Assembly (NCBI GenBank): GCA_963921795.1
Contig: OY997645.1
Coordinates: 16,330,352-16,394,351, forward strand
Source: Nannobrachium achirus
Taxonomy: Eukaryota > Chordata > Actinopteri > Myctophiformes > Myctophidae
Direction of reading: 5' to 3'
Length of the DNA: 64,000 bases
Under the pieces are notes generated by a model. It was not told where the DNA came from. It was given only the letters and a program-made list of their open reading frames with translations, and did not search any database. The translations under genes were made by a program, and so were the position numbers. Every line of letters starts with the position of its first letter. Positions within the stretch are counted from its first letter, which is position 1. This document shows, in pieces, positions 10,401-59,039 of the stretch.

Positions 10401-11161
10401 ATCAAGGCTCACAAATCCTTCCCATTCTTTGCTGAGGTTATTAGCATTCTGGTTGAAATTCGGTTTATTCATGATATAACAGGATAGCTTGTAAATTCGG
10501 TTTTGAGTATAATTTCTAAGTTTGACCATTATATAAGATAACTGACTAATCACACCTTGATTGGCTTGTGTCTGTCCTAGGTAACAACAAGTTAGGTGGT
10601 CAAGACTTCAGTCAAAGGTTACTTCAGTACGCCATGGAGCGAGTTCGACAAGAATTTGGTGTTGTGCCCGTTCTCAAAGAGGATATCCATCGCCTCCGGA
10701 AGACCATGGAAGCAGCTAAACTCAACCTTACCCTTAAAACAAGTGTCAACATTCGGGTGCCTCTACATTTGTATCCCACCGAGAGCAGTGGAGCACCCCA
10801 AGGCTCTGTTCCGGAGACAACAGTCTTTCAAACGGAAATTACTCGCGACCTGTTCGAGGAGCTCAATAAAGACCTTTTCCAGAAGATTCTGGCCCCTATT
10901 GAAACCGTTTTAATGGAGGGCCGCTTGGGGAAGGAGGAGGTGGATGAAATCGTTCTGGTCGGTGGGTCAACAAGGATACCGCGGATCAGGAGGCTCATCA
11001 GTGAGTACTTTGGGAAGGAGCCCAACACGTCCGTGGACCCAGACATGGCTGTGGTTACAGGGGTGGCCATCCAGGCTGGCATTATGGGAGGTTCCTGGCC
11101 TTTACAAGTCAGTGCCATAGAAATCCCCAATAGGCACCTGCGCAAAACAAACTTGAATTGA
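7461..11161 (+). CDS. hspa13: Heat shock protein 70 family member 13 (HSPA13/STCH), five exons
   Basis: Coding exons 7461-7485, 8550-8890, 9610-9823, 10136-10303 and 10581-11161 join with GT-AG introns and one frame to 442 residues plus TGA. Family role: a microsomal (ER-lumen-associated) HSP70-type ATPase that has the nucleotide-binding domain but no peptide-binding domain. Visible features are a hydrophobic N-terminal signal/anchor (about residues 11-22), phosphate-1 motif [10 protein letters not shown] (37-46), [12 protein letters not shown] (201-212), phosphate-2 motif [12 protein letters not shown] (225-236), adenosine motif [10 protein letters not shown] (376-385) and C-terminus KTNLN, against KTNFN as I recall it for human. 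It is about 29 residues shorter than human HSPA13 (471), the loss lying in the variable insert around residues 310-330. All the HSP70 signature motifs are present. The start is chosen because exon 1 splices in phase with the conserved exon 2, as in other vertebrates. Confidence 0.96.
7739..8100. repeat. CCATATATGG-family dispersed repeat in hspa13 intron 1
   Basis: It contains CCCATATATGG and CTCCATATATGGGC together with degenerate CCATRTATGGGCAT units. Most of the block is present again in inverted orientation at 56680-56890 (shared GGATTCTGTTAGTGTGG and CATATGGGAATGCCC stretches), and related tandem units occur at 26520-26840. Confidence 0.75.
8410..8501 (+). mobile_element. LINE 3'-end fragment in hspa13 intron 1
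   Basis: AGTTGACCTTGTACCAG ... CTTCTAATAAAG ... TCAATCAATCAA is the plus-strand version of the 3' end seen inverted at 44-200. It stops 48 bp before hspa13 exon 2. Confidence 0.75.
8550..8890 (+). CDS. hspa13: hspa13 exon 2
   Basis: Acceptor GCCACAG|G and donor AAG|GTACGT. It encodes the hydrophobic anchor, the PPPTPK linker and the first ATP-binding loop [12 protein letters not shown], and ends at RYPFK. Confidence 0.96.
8891..9609. other. hspa13 intron 2
   Basis: A 719-bp intron, AT-rich with a normal pyrimidine tract at its 3' end. I see no further gene or clear repeat in it. Confidence 0.8.
9610..9823 (+). CDS. hspa13: hspa13 exon 3
   Basis: Acceptor after a pyrimidine tract (TTTCTCTCTCAG) and donor G|GTCAGT. 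It encodes [10 protein letters not shown] through [14 protein letters not shown] and AANLAG, part of the nucleotide-binding domain. Confidence 0.96.
10136..10303 (+). CDS. hspa13: hspa13 exon 4
   Basis: Acceptor CACCAG|GC and donor G|GTGGGT. It encodes [12 protein letters not shown] and the phosphate-2 motif [12 protein letters not shown]. Confidence 0.96.
10581..11161 (+). CDS. hspa13: hspa13 exon 5 (stop codon)
   Basis: Acceptor GTCCTAG|G. It encodes NNKLGGQDF through [10 protein letters not shown] to KTNLN and a TGA at 11159-11161. Confidence 0.96.
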
Positions 11162-14100
11162 TATCTATCGGAGCGATAGATACCATAGACTTGACATAAA
11201 TCTCACTGACTTGACTGCATCTTGCTTCTATAACATGTGCTTATTTTAAGGTTAATAAAACGTGCAACTTGAGCAAGATGCATATTTTTTAACACACTGG
11301 AGTCAATTGACTCCAGACATCCACTGGAGACAGGCTTGGCATACGGTTTTGCTAACTGTCAAATCTAATCTCTTCAATTTAGTCATTGACTAAAGTCAGA
11401 AGCGAATCAAGCGATACAAAAAAATAACATTATTTCTGTTGTGTCCCAATGGAGAGTAATGTTTTCATTTTTTGACCAATAATGGTTTGAATTGTGCAAG
11501 ATAATATCCAAAAGTGGGTAGTGTGCCCAATTTTGGTTTAAATTTTGTGAGGTGACAGATTAATTGTTGTAGCATATAAATTCAGCATAAACATGTAATA
11601 ATGGATCAGTATGAAGAAGAGAAGCCACACTAAAAGAAAATATCTAATGCCATCACACGATACGATGACAACTGAATGATGGCGGTCTTGCTGTGGTTGG
11701 TAATGTCAAATTTGCAATGGTGTTCAATTCAGGGAACAACCGTTATTATCTTATTGTAAGGACTGTGACCCGCTTGTACATGTTCTGCTATTTATTTATT
11801 TATTTCCAAGAATTGTGTGTCTGTGTATGTATGTGCCTTACTGAATGTCTGTATTCTATTTGTTAACATCTTTCTACCAGAGGTTGACAGACACACAATG
11901 TGCTTGTGCCTTTTCAGACTGCTGCTATATTGTTTTTAAGTATAGTCTACTATAGTGAACTGTGGGTGGCAAGAAGTGTTTCCAACACTGGCCTGTAGAA
12001 GCTTTGATTATGTATGTATGTACGGTAGTGCTATGTTTGCTTCCCAGGTACACCTCAGAATAGGTGATGTTAGTTTCATTGTGAGCTATTCGGATGAAAG
12101 AGGGTCTTCTTAGCCAATGAATTGAGCAGGAAAAATTAAAACACCGGAAGAGCAATATTCAATATTGCAATGACATTTTACAAATTTACAGGAAGTTAAC
12201 CATTAACATCTAGTTCCTCTGCTCAGAATCAAGATAAGACATGCTGTAGCGATGCCTTCAGTACATGTACAGTAGCAATTCCGATATTTAAAACAAATTA
12301 AGGCATAGGAGTTTTTAACTATTGTTAAACTTTACAAAGAAACTCATCCCACTTTAAACAGCACATTGCTTACTGTACCTCATCAGTATCTAAATTAGTT
12401 TGTGCTAAGATCTCAGTTTAGATTGTGGACTGCAGCTGGCCTGTCGTAAGAAATAAGAGACACCTATAGATTTGCACTTTGAAGACGTAAAGTAACATTC
12501 TTGTGCAATAACGCATGTTTATTTTTCCATTACTTAAGTATTTCCATTTGCAGGTGTGTAGTGTAAAGTTCTCAGTGTAAAGTTGACTCAAATGGACCTG
12601 GAAAATGAGGTGTTATAGTTACATACTGTTGAATAAACACAGTAAGTGTTTTAATGTGTGCTTTTGATAAGTTGGCCAAACCTAATACCGTGCCAAAAAA
12701 GGACCAAAGAATTTACTTGCCTGTTACCTGGTGGTGAATGTTGTAGAGAAAATAGTCACATCAAGGTCCTTTGGCAGGTGGTATTACGTGTGCCTGGAAT
12801 TTAACAATTTCAGGTAACTGGTGACGTTCTTCCTTTCCTGTTCATGTTGACATCAAGAGGACAATGTATAAATCATACATTTACAAAATGTTCCAAACTG
12901 CTATACATTCGCCTTTGTTAGCTACTATTCAGAAGTATTTTTCTTAATTTTCGATTTTGTATGTCTTTTTGTTAGTTTGTTGTGTATATTTCAAGTTCAG
13001 ACCCAACCACACATTGAAGTAAATGTTAGGCTATGCTGTGTGCCTTGAATACTGAGGTAATCTCACATTAAGGTCTTTGTCTTAAGCTGCAGCCCATGTT
13101 AAATTAGGATCTATTTTTATAGTGCAAATTTCACTTACTGTCAGTGTCAACAAACCAGGAAGTTGAACATGACTTGCTTTCAAGATATTAAAATGTAATT
13201 CCTCATTCCATTTGTGTTTGCATAGTATGATACTGTACATATGTTCTGACGATAAATCAATTTTATCGATCGTCAATGTCAAGTCTTTACTCTAGATCTA
13301 AGGTTTTCTGTAGGTGCCCTCCTATTGAGCTCATAACATAAGTACACAATGACTGTGGATTCACTGTTACACATTGTACCAAGTGCATGAGCAAAGCACT
13401 CTCCAGAAGACAGGTTGATTTGCTTGCGTGTTAATCAAATGTGGCTGTAGGAGTTTTTTCCCCCGTTTTTTAATTAAACGCCAATGTAGGACAAGTGGTC
13501 AATAGGGAAGACTTCTTAACACACACCCCTAAGAGTGCTTCAATAGTTAATAACGGAGTATAACATTCAGACTCAAGTCAAACACAAAACATCAGATGTA
13601 TCAGACGGATCTTTAATGTTTCATTCTGAGGCACAATAATACCTAAATAAAGAATATGAACACAAAAGGCAATCCATTCCATGACCCTGTGCAGCCCGTT
13701 GTAGTACATGTAGCTTCCCTTCAACAGCTTATCGCCTTATTTTCACATTAAAAGCTTCCCAGCATCATCAATCTATTAGCATTCATTTACATTTGTCAAT
13801 CAACAAGACGCATTTTGTCTCTCAACACAATACTAAAAGTTCAGTAATAATTCAGAAGTTGTAAAGCAAGGTACTGAAATAACTCGACTTCTGTAATGTC
13901 AAGACTATTGCTATATTATTATTATGCATCGTGGTCACATTATTCAAATGTAGTTCATAGCTGGCTCTCAATATTCTTGCACATTATATTACCTTTTATG
14001 TACAGTAACACACAACTTAAAATAACCCTATCAGGGTATTCACAATACACTGTACACATCCTTTAAAAAAAAAAGAAAAGAACCAAAGGTCATACATTTT

Positions 14101-14633
14101 CATGGTAGTTTGAGGTTGCCCCCGGAGCACAGCTCACAATCACTCGATATGATCACTTAAGTTACATGCAGAGATCCAAAAGAATAGGAGGGAACATAAT
14201 TTATTTAATGTATATTAAAAAATAATTATCTTACATCTTGGAAATGTTTCACTCAGAAGAAGGCAGAGCCTCTGTAAACAGCTTGTTTGTATGTTTTTTT
14301 TTTCTTTTTCACATTTAAATATAAATATTAAAGTAGTATTAACCACAGCACACTGGAGTGCCAGAGGAAGGCAGGAGCAATATCAGGTACGTGTCCATGC
14401 CAAAACCCTAGTAATTATCTTTTTAATTACAGTTTCCATCTACTGATAAGAGAGTCAACAACAGTGCTTGAAAATAAAGTGACCGCTTTTAGAAAACAAG
14501 CTTGAAAAAAAAGCAACGCAAGCAGAATGAGGCTTTTAGCAGGTAAATCCTGAACATTTAGATAAGGGAAAGGAGACCACAGATTTGGCTAATCATTTTC
14601 ATGAATAAAAAGTGCTTGTAGTCCCATATTTTA

Positions 14634-14676
<43 letters not shown>

Positions 14677-14928
14677 CAAGCAAAAAGGTATTTACAGAAT
14701 ATACAAAAAAGCAACTGGGCGGTAACAATACAGCAGGCTCTTGTTCATAAGCAGTGGGAGAGAAGATAACACACTTCACACTATATGGATGATAGGTTGA
14801 CAAAAACAAAAAATAAAGAATCTGAACATAATGCACCCCCTTTTCAACTTTAATCTTTTACATTTTCAGCATGCTGGTCGAGTGTCTTACAGTAGATTCA
14901 CACAGGGTATACGCTGAGTTGGTCAAAG
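11162..14928. other. Intergenic region with the facing 3' UTRs of hspa13 and gdpd5
   Basis: No coding exon is visible. On the plus strand there are AATAAA signals at 11254 and 12632; the second is followed by a GT-rich stretch, so hspa13 mRNAs could end near 11280 or 12660. On the minus strand, ATTAAAG near 13610 (plus-strand CTTTAAT) is a possible gdpd5 poly(A) signal. A (GT)18 repeat lies at 14638-14674. UTR ends are inferred only from signals. Confidence 0.5.
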
Positions 14929-51959
<37,031 letters not shown>

Positions 51960-52112
51960 CTGCAAGGCAAACACAACACAGACACACATTTAATAATGAT
52001 TTATTTGAATTCAGTGTTTTCTTTTTATCTTTATTTAACCAGGGATGGTTCACAGAGTTCACATTCTATTTTTAACCCATTTAGGCCTAGGATTATTGAA
52101 TGCTTTAACTAT

Positions 52113-52189
52113 TGAAAAACAGCAGATATACAAGCTCACAGTGCGGCAAAGAGTGCCGCGCTGCGAGCTTGTAGATCTGCTATTTTTTG
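52113..52189. repeat. Palindromic module, full copy in a TTAACCCATTTAGG element
   Basis: GAAAAACAGCAGATATACAA-GCTCACAGTGCGGC ... GCCGCGCTGCGAGC-TTGTAGATCTGCTATTTTTT. Confidence 0.9.
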
Positions 52190-52289
52190 AAAAACCCATG
52201 TTTCTATGTCAGCAATCTGGCCAGCCATCGTCAAAGAAAAGGTAAATTTCACTTAACTGGAGCTCAGTTAGTCTGTTCTTGAGAGACTA

Positions 52290-52510
52290 CTATGTCAGTG
52301 GTTCTCACACTTTCATGTGAAGGACCCCTAAAATGATATGTATTTCGCCACGGACCCCTATCTCAAAATATTTAGTTCCAGGGACCACCCAAAAGCAAAA
52401 TTTGAGTTACAAATGTTTGCTTAAAAAATACATATATTCAAAGATTTGCAAACATTTTCACGACTTTTTCAAAAATAGATATACAAGCTCACAGCACGGC
52501 ACTGAGTTAA
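52290..52510 (-). mobile_element. hAT-type MITE fragment, inverted relative to 27180-27471
   Basis: CAGTGGTTCTCACAC at the left end, then AAAGCAAAATTTGAGTTACA and CGACTTTTTCAAAAATAGAT. It ends in a single arm of the palindromic module (52469-52503). Confidence 0.55.
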
Positions 52511-52649
52511 ATCATTCAATAATTCTAGGCCTAAAAACAGCATGCTTAATCGTGCAGCTCAGCAATCAGCCTCGTAAACGTCTACCATTTGCTACAGATT
52601 CCCCTAGTTTGTGCCCAGTTTGTGCTATGTTGATGAATTGAACACAAAG

Positions 52650-52728
52650 GAGCACAATGGAGTGTGCTCCTACTACACATCCGGGCTGTTTAATTTTTTT
52701 TGACAAATAAAGTATTCAATCAATCAAT
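52650..52728 (+). mobile_element. LINE 3'-tail fragment
   Basis: GACAAATAAAGTATTCAATCAATCAAT resembles the TCAA-tailed 3' ends at 8501 and, inverted, 44. Confidence 0.4.
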
Positions 52729-53112
52729 AGTTGTTGAACGAGGGGGAAAGTGCTGCCGACACAGGAAATGCATGGCTTGCAGAGCCATTTTTTTTAACGT
52801 TGTTTATTTGGACAAGCTGCAAGATTTAAGGAGTACTGTAGGTTTTTTTTTTTTGAACATCCAAGGCTAAAAACCTGTGATATGTGTAGCCATTCTAGCC
52901 AAGGGCTCATATGTGGCCTCCTCTGACTCATTATGCCAGGAAGGATGTGATAGAGAACTACAGCTTCAGGGAACAGTCTCAAGCCAGCTACTGACCAAGC
53001 TATTCCCTTGTACACTTTCCTCATTAGGCAGAAATTACTGCCGTCAACCAAAGAGGATTAATCACTGCCCTGCAACGCTGTGTCATACTGCAGTAACACG
53101 TGCACACACACG

Positions 53113-53234
<122 letters not shown>

Positions 53235-53637
53235 CACGCAGAGCAACCTTTTGACCTGTTCTTCGAAGAGTGGGAGATTCATTCCGTTCAGTACACGCAA
53301 TAGAACACTGTACCTGTGAATGTTAACTCACGTTAGCCAGGGGCAAACAGACCTACACGGGCACCAGACTATAAGAGACTCTCTAGCTTTAATTACGTAT
53401 AACATAATACAGTTCACACATCTGCTTAGTTTGTGCGTATTGTCATAGCATGCATGTCACCACTCCTACAGTACACAAGGGTGCAACACTTAATCAATAT
53501 AATAGATTTAAGAAGAAAATGTAATAATCAACTAAATCGATTATTCGATTAGTCAAAAGAGTAATCAATAGAATAATCGCTAAGAAAATGATCGATAGTT
53601 ACAGCACTACAGTAGACTGTAGGACCATTTGTCCTAT

Positions 53638-54600
53638 ATCCATCCATCTTCAACCGCTTATCCGGAATCGGATCACGGGGGTAACAGTTCCAACAGAGAC
53701 TTCCAGTGTTCCCTCTCCTGCGCGATCCCCAGGCATTCCAAGGCCAGTGTGGAGATGTATTCCCTCCATCTGGTCCTTGGTCTTGCCAGGGGATCTGCTC
53801 CCAGTGGGACGTACATCGAGGACCGCCCTAGGGAGATGCTCGGAAGGCATCTGTACTAGATGCCCGAACCACCTAAGCTGGCTCCTTACCAAGCAAAGGA
53901 GCAGCAAGTCTGTCTCGGGTGACTGAATTTCTCACCCTATCTCTAAGGGAGATGCCAGCCACCCGTATGAGAAAACTCATTTCAGCCACTTGTACCCGCA
54001 ACTTTATTCTTTCGGTCATGACCCACACTTCATGACCATACGTGACAGTAGGAACGAAGATTGCTTGGTAGACCGAGAGCTTTGCCTTCTGGCTCAACTC
54101 TCTTTTTGTCACAACAGTGCGAGGCAGCGACTGCAATACCGCTCCTGCTGCTCCGATTCTCCGGCTGATCTCCTGCTCCGCCCTCCCCTCATCTGTGAAC
54201 AAGACCCTGGGATACTTAAACTCCTTCACAAAGTATCATTCCCTACTTGGACTGCACAATCCATCAGTTCCCTGCTGAGAGCTGAAGGTCTCGAACCGAT
54301 GGCGCCATGAGGACCACATCACCACAAAAAGCAGTGAAGCAACCCTTAGCTCACGAACCCTATACCTTCTGTGCCACAACCTCGCCTCGAGATCCTGTCC
54401 ATGAATATCACAAACAGGATAGGTGACAAGGCGCAGGCCAACCCCCACCGGAAAAGAATACGACTTACTACCGAGCACACGGACACAGCTCTCGGTTTGG
54501 GCATATAGAAATTGGAAGGCCCTCAACCATGTCCCCCTCGCCCACATTCCCGCAACACCTCCCACAGAACCTCCCGGGGGACCCAAATCTGTAGATTTGG
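53638..54600 (-). mobile_element. RTE/Rex3-like LINE fragment, degraded
   Basis: Minus-strand pieces in changing frames read QLRWFGHLVQMP, EMSFLIRVAGISLRDRVRNSV, VYQAIFVPTVTYGHEVW and LFTDEGRAEQEISRRIG, the C-terminal part of a LINE polyprotein. The 3' side is the familiar fish CATCCATC-TTCAACCGCTTATCC sequence. Frame changes show it is dead. Clade assignment is from general resemblance only. Confidence 0.7.
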
Positions 54601-55466
54601 AGATGGCATAATTTGTCCAGTGTAAATTTCAAAGAGACAAAACTCTTTTTTTCCGAAGAAAAATCATAGCCGTCTGAATGACCCCTAACTCACACGCACT
54701 CGTACTGTACGGTATGTACGCTGCAAACATACCGTACATTGTATACACAAACACAGTGCCAGTTTGAGGGGATCATAATGAGACTCTGCAAGGTAACCCA
54801 AGAAAAGCAGCTTGAATGAACACCTTTGTTGGCTGTGCCAGAGCAGTGGCTGCATGGTGACGTCTAGACAGAACAACAGTCTGCTGAAGGGGCACAGAGC
54901 TCAGGCTGCTTGCTCATTTATGGCCCGCTCAGAAGAGATATGGTATCAGAAGATACTAGGGATGGGACGATACGCGATATTATCGTTTATCGTGATAAAA
55001 AACACTTGCGATAATCGTATCGTGGAGATTTAATTTATCGTGATATCGTCATGCACTTGGATCAATTCACCTTTTATTTGCCGAACCGCATATCCGGTAT
55101 AGCCGGGCAGATAACAGAAATAATCGTTCACTTGCGGATACAAGCACCAAAATTGGCACACATACTCCTTAGGGATTGCTCTTTTCATAAAACCATCTGG
55201 CCAAATCAAATTTCAAGATGGTGGCCATTTTTCAAGATGGCCGCCATAAAATACCATAGACCTGTCCTATTTGAATGATCTTGGTGTCAAATCATACATT
55301 TTTCACTATGTAGAATCCAAATTTGGACCCATGGACTTACTCACTGGCTTCCTTGTACCACATATCAGTCCCGGAATCCTAATATTCTGCTAAATTAGAG
55401 GTTTGTGTTATGTCTGACTCGGATAAAATGGGTGGTAGTGTATATCTTAGTATTGTTAGAGGTTTA

Positions 55467-55468
<2 letters not shown>

Positions 55469-55530
<62 letters not shown>
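55469..55530. repeat. (GT)n microsatellite followed by a G-run
   Basis: About 30 GT units, then G-runs to 55552. Confidence 0.95.
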
Positions 55531-55532
<2 letters not shown>

Positions 55533-55868
55533 TGGGGGGGGGGGGGGGGGGGTAATGTAGTAATGTAGTAACTCAACAGAGCGGATTTCAATGCACAGCG
55601 GCTGACGCGGCTAAAATGCATGGTAGATATAATAGCGCCGTGGGATCACTCTTTGTCTAGTCTATTCTTCGACCTTTTCGACTTGGGTAACCCTGCCAGG
55701 AGTACAGGAGTACAAGACTCCTGCCGACATAGCTCTGGGGGTCATGGAGACACGCAAACTGCCTCACCACGATAAGGTGATGATCCCGTCGAGGCAGGAG
55801 GTAGTTTTTTTTTCCTAGGGCCTAGGCAGTATAGTACAATAGTATAGTAGGCCTATACTACAACGCTT

Positions 55869-56580
55869 CTAAACCTCGCACCTGCAGCTGCACAGTGCCG
55901 TGCAGGTCAGACCAAAGTGGTAGCATTTGCATCGACTGCAGCATTCCAACTTGCATCCACACTTGGTCAGCTGCTGGCAACTCTCTGCAATGGGTGGGAG
56001 CTCAGTCCAATCAATCTGCCACAGATCTCCTTTCTTGGTCCAGCCCCAGTTGTCAGGAGTCTGCATTTCTGGTTGACATACTGTTGACTGACTCCAGATG
56101 CAGGCCGCTTGATAGGAAGCGCGCTTCACATGTTGCTTCAGTGCTGCTTGCGTTGGAGGAATGGCTTCGTATGGCCTCTGCTTCCGAGCAAACAAGTCCA
56201 ACCTCGCATCATTGACACCTTCAGCTGTGCTGGATCGGTCGTACATCGTGACCACAAACTTCTCCAAGGTTTTCAGGTCTTCATCATCCACTACAGGTGG
56301 GTAATGGCTGAGTTTGCTGAAGACACCAGAAGCCTCATCACAAACATTCCAGGTTTGCCACGCAGACTTCTTCCCCTTTACGCGGAATGCTGAAACAACA
56401 TCGCAGCCAGTGAAGGCATGGAAGAAGAGCATCCCTTTGCTCTTTTCTGCAAGAGTGCAACACAGGTCATGAACAGAATCCACTTTAAGTTCTGTCTTTG
56501 GCCAAAGGCAACCCACTGCCCAGCCCTGAGGCTCATAGGGCAGGAGTCTATGTCCTGTTTCTGTGAGGCTGCTTGATGTA
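55869..56580 (-). CDS. Unclassified Cys-rich protein of the DNA transposon (partial)
   Basis: The frame stays open from about 56580 (SSLTETGHRLLPYEPQGW) to a stop at 55869, more than 230 residues, with no ATG at its start, so it is an exon or fragment. Landmarks are FFHAFTGCDVVSAFRVKGKK, FVVTMYDRSS, DARLDLFARKQRP, IPPTQAALKQHVKRASYQA and a Cys-rich end CGCKLECCSRCKC..CTALCSCRC. I recall similar uncharacterised proteins in many copies in fish and invertebrate genomes, which suggests an element-encoded family. The Cys-rich end may bind zinc. Enzyme function unknown. Confidence 0.6.
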
Positions 56581-56679
56581 CATTAAGTACCCCTAGTGGA
56601 CATGATAATAGTTTGTCACAGGGACATACCCCAATCCAGCCTTTGATGCTGAGGTCATAGATTCAAGATGTATGACAAG

Positions 56680-57022
56680 GTCCATATATGGAGTTCCCTG
56701 ATGTCTTCAATATTAAGCCCATATCTAACAGGACTTCATATGGGAATGCCCATATATGGAGGCCACATTGGCCACATACCACACTAACAGAATCCATATA
56801 TGGCCAAGACAGATGGCCAAGACAGCCCATATCTGTGTGACTGGTTCTACAGACAGGGATCTCCATGTATGGGCATAAAAGGGTATGTTGTCAGTTGTCA
56901 TGGACATCATAGTACTTTCACATAACAAATAACTGAGTAAGCATGTTTGGGCTCTCACAGCATATCTCCATATACAGTACATGGACCTCCATATATGGGT
57001 ACCAGGGGGTCTCCATATATGG
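56680..57022 (-). repeat. CCATATATGG-family repeat, inverted copy inside the transposon
   Basis: It matches 7750-8090 in reverse orientation and has CCATATATGG near 56684, 56752, 56804, 56991 and 57012. Confidence 0.75.
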
Positions 57023-57039
57023 GTAAACAGCCGTTTGGA

Positions 57040-58000
57040 TGGCCCCCTGTAGTAACGCTGAGGACACCTGGGGGTCCCGGACCCTGTGGAAGACCCCTGG
57101 TATTAGCTACAGAGCCCAGGTACAGGTACAAAAGCTTTTATGCTTCAAGTATGATCTAATTGTTCTGGAGCAGGAGCAGAGCAAGGACTGTACTGAGATA
57201 GGCTCAGGGGTCATTCCGGGGGTCCCAGGTGAGGAGAGACCCCCACCAAAAGTCATAAAGGTTATTCTGGCTGCTTCAAAAGTGCAATATATGAACTTAG
57301 AATGTTTTAAAACCTTCAAAACAACTCTAATATTATGAGAATTGGACATTAACTGGGTGACATACTGTTCTGCGAGGTCCTAACATAGATGACCCCCCAG
57401 AAAGGGGGCTGGGGTCAGGAAAATCTGACACCCATCATTTTCTGACAGTTTGGTCCCTATAAAAGCCAAAGCAGTAAAAAAATACATTTTAGCAAAGAAA
57501 TCCTTAGAAGTACACTTCTTATCACACTAGGTAGTAACTCCGAGGACCCCCAGGGGTCCCGAAGCCCCTGTGGAAGACCCCTGGTATTTGTTACTACTTT
57601 TTTTTGTTTTCAGAAAAAAAGTTATGATCTAATATGACATTGTTCTGGAGCAGGAGTAGAGCGAGTACTGAGAAAGGCTCAGGGGTCCATCTGGGGGGGG
57701 TCCCAGGTGAGGAAAGACCCCAACCAAAAGTCAGAAAGCTTATTTTGGCTGCTTCAAAAGTGTAATAAATGAACTCAGAATGTTTTAAAACCTACAAAAC
57801 AACCCTAATATTAAGAAAATTGGACATTAACTGGCTGGCGTACTGTTCTGGCATGCAGGTCCCAAACTAGATGACCCCCAGAAAGGGGGTGGGGGTCCGG
57901 AAAAGTTGACACCCATCATTTTCTCATAGTTTGGACTCTATAGAACCAGGATCTGCAAAAAGATCAATTTTAGCACAAAAATCCTACGGGAGCTGTTTTT
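57040..58000 (+). repeat. Two-unit tandem duplication (about 500 bp each)
   Basis: The unit from GTAACGCTGAGGACACC through TTGTTCTGGAGCAGGAG, GGCTGCTTCAAAAGTG and GACACCCATCATTTTCTGA recurs from about 57534. The copies are diverged. Confidence 0.8.
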
Positions 58001-59039
58001 TGGACGCATCGCACCACACTATTAGCAGAATATTAAGATTCCGGGACTGATATATGGTACAAGGAAGCCATTGAGTAAGTCCATGGGTCCAAATTTGGAT
58101 TCTACATAGTGATAAATGTATGATTTGACACCAAAATTATTCAAATAGGACAAGTCTATGGGATTTTATTGCGGAATGCAAGATTACTGTATATTCAATG
58201 GCGGCCATCATGAAAATTGGCCGCCATCTTGATTTTTTTTTTGGCCAGATGGTTTTCTGAAAAGAGCAATGCCTAAGGAGTATGTGTGCCAATTTTGGTG
58301 CTTGTATCCGCAAGTGAACGATTCACCTGTAATATGCACTTTATCTGCCTCGCTAGTACCACTTAAACCCTCTATAATTGGTCAAAAATACTTATAATGT
58401 ATGTACCTGATACAGGCTTTTTTTCACACTCTATAAAGTGTCTTTGCCAGCGTGACGCGTTGTGAGCTTGTAGATCTGCTCTTTTTTGGCAAATGTTCCG
58501 CCCCAGGATAATGGATTTTGATTATCGAGATAATATTGTAAATCGCGATTTCTTTTGTCACAATAATCGTGATATGAAATTTTCATATCGTCCAATATCC
58601 CTAGAAGATACATCAACACATGTTCTGTATGAGTAGCAGGGCTAGAAATTTCTTAGATGATTATTCCAACAATTACCTTTTCGATTAAACCCTTAAGCCC
58701 CATTTTATTTTTTAACAGGGTCGTGCAAAAATACAGTAGATATTTTTGAAAATCAATAAAATGTCAATTCAAAACTAGGCCCCCAAAGAAAAATCCAGTC
58801 AATTTAACTCTGAGAGTTAAATTGTCTCGCCATGCATTAACTCATTTAATGCCACCCTTTCACCACTAGAGGGGGCCAAGTGTGCCACAGACAATCCCAT
58901 AGAGATATGCTGGTATATGCAGAAGCCCTGCAGCCATGACTTGCCTAAACACTTTCCTTTGTGCATGTACAGGAAGAGGATGAAGTTAGCTTGAAGTTAG
59001 CTATTGGCTACCAAGCATTTTAAAAGCCTTATTTTCGTC

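Larger units (their letters stand above)
54957..58603. mobile_element. 3.6-kb DNA transposon with 8-bp target duplication and long inverted ends
   Basis: It begins TAGGGATGGGACGATA and ends TATCGTCCAATATCCCTA, flanked by GAAGATAC at 54949-54956 and 58604-58611 (exact). Behind the termini the two sides are inverted copies over several hundred bases (55130-55385 against 58018-58320). The interior holds a minus-strand Cys-rich ORF, a CCATATATGG repeat and a two-unit tandem duplication. The 8-bp duplication suggests hAT or another 8-bp superfamily; the ORF is not a recognisable hAT transposase. Confidence 0.85.

Noticed and set aside
53478-53607. Small hAT MITE (GGGTGCAACAC ... GTTACAGCACT) with possible TACAGTA flanks
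   Set aside because: Ends and duplication are only approximate, so it is not listed as a feature.
54957-58603. Reading the Cys-rich transposon as a Polinton-type element
   Set aside because: It is only 3.6 kb with 8-bp target duplications and no visible polymerase, integrase or capsid gene. Polintons are much larger and make 6-bp duplications.
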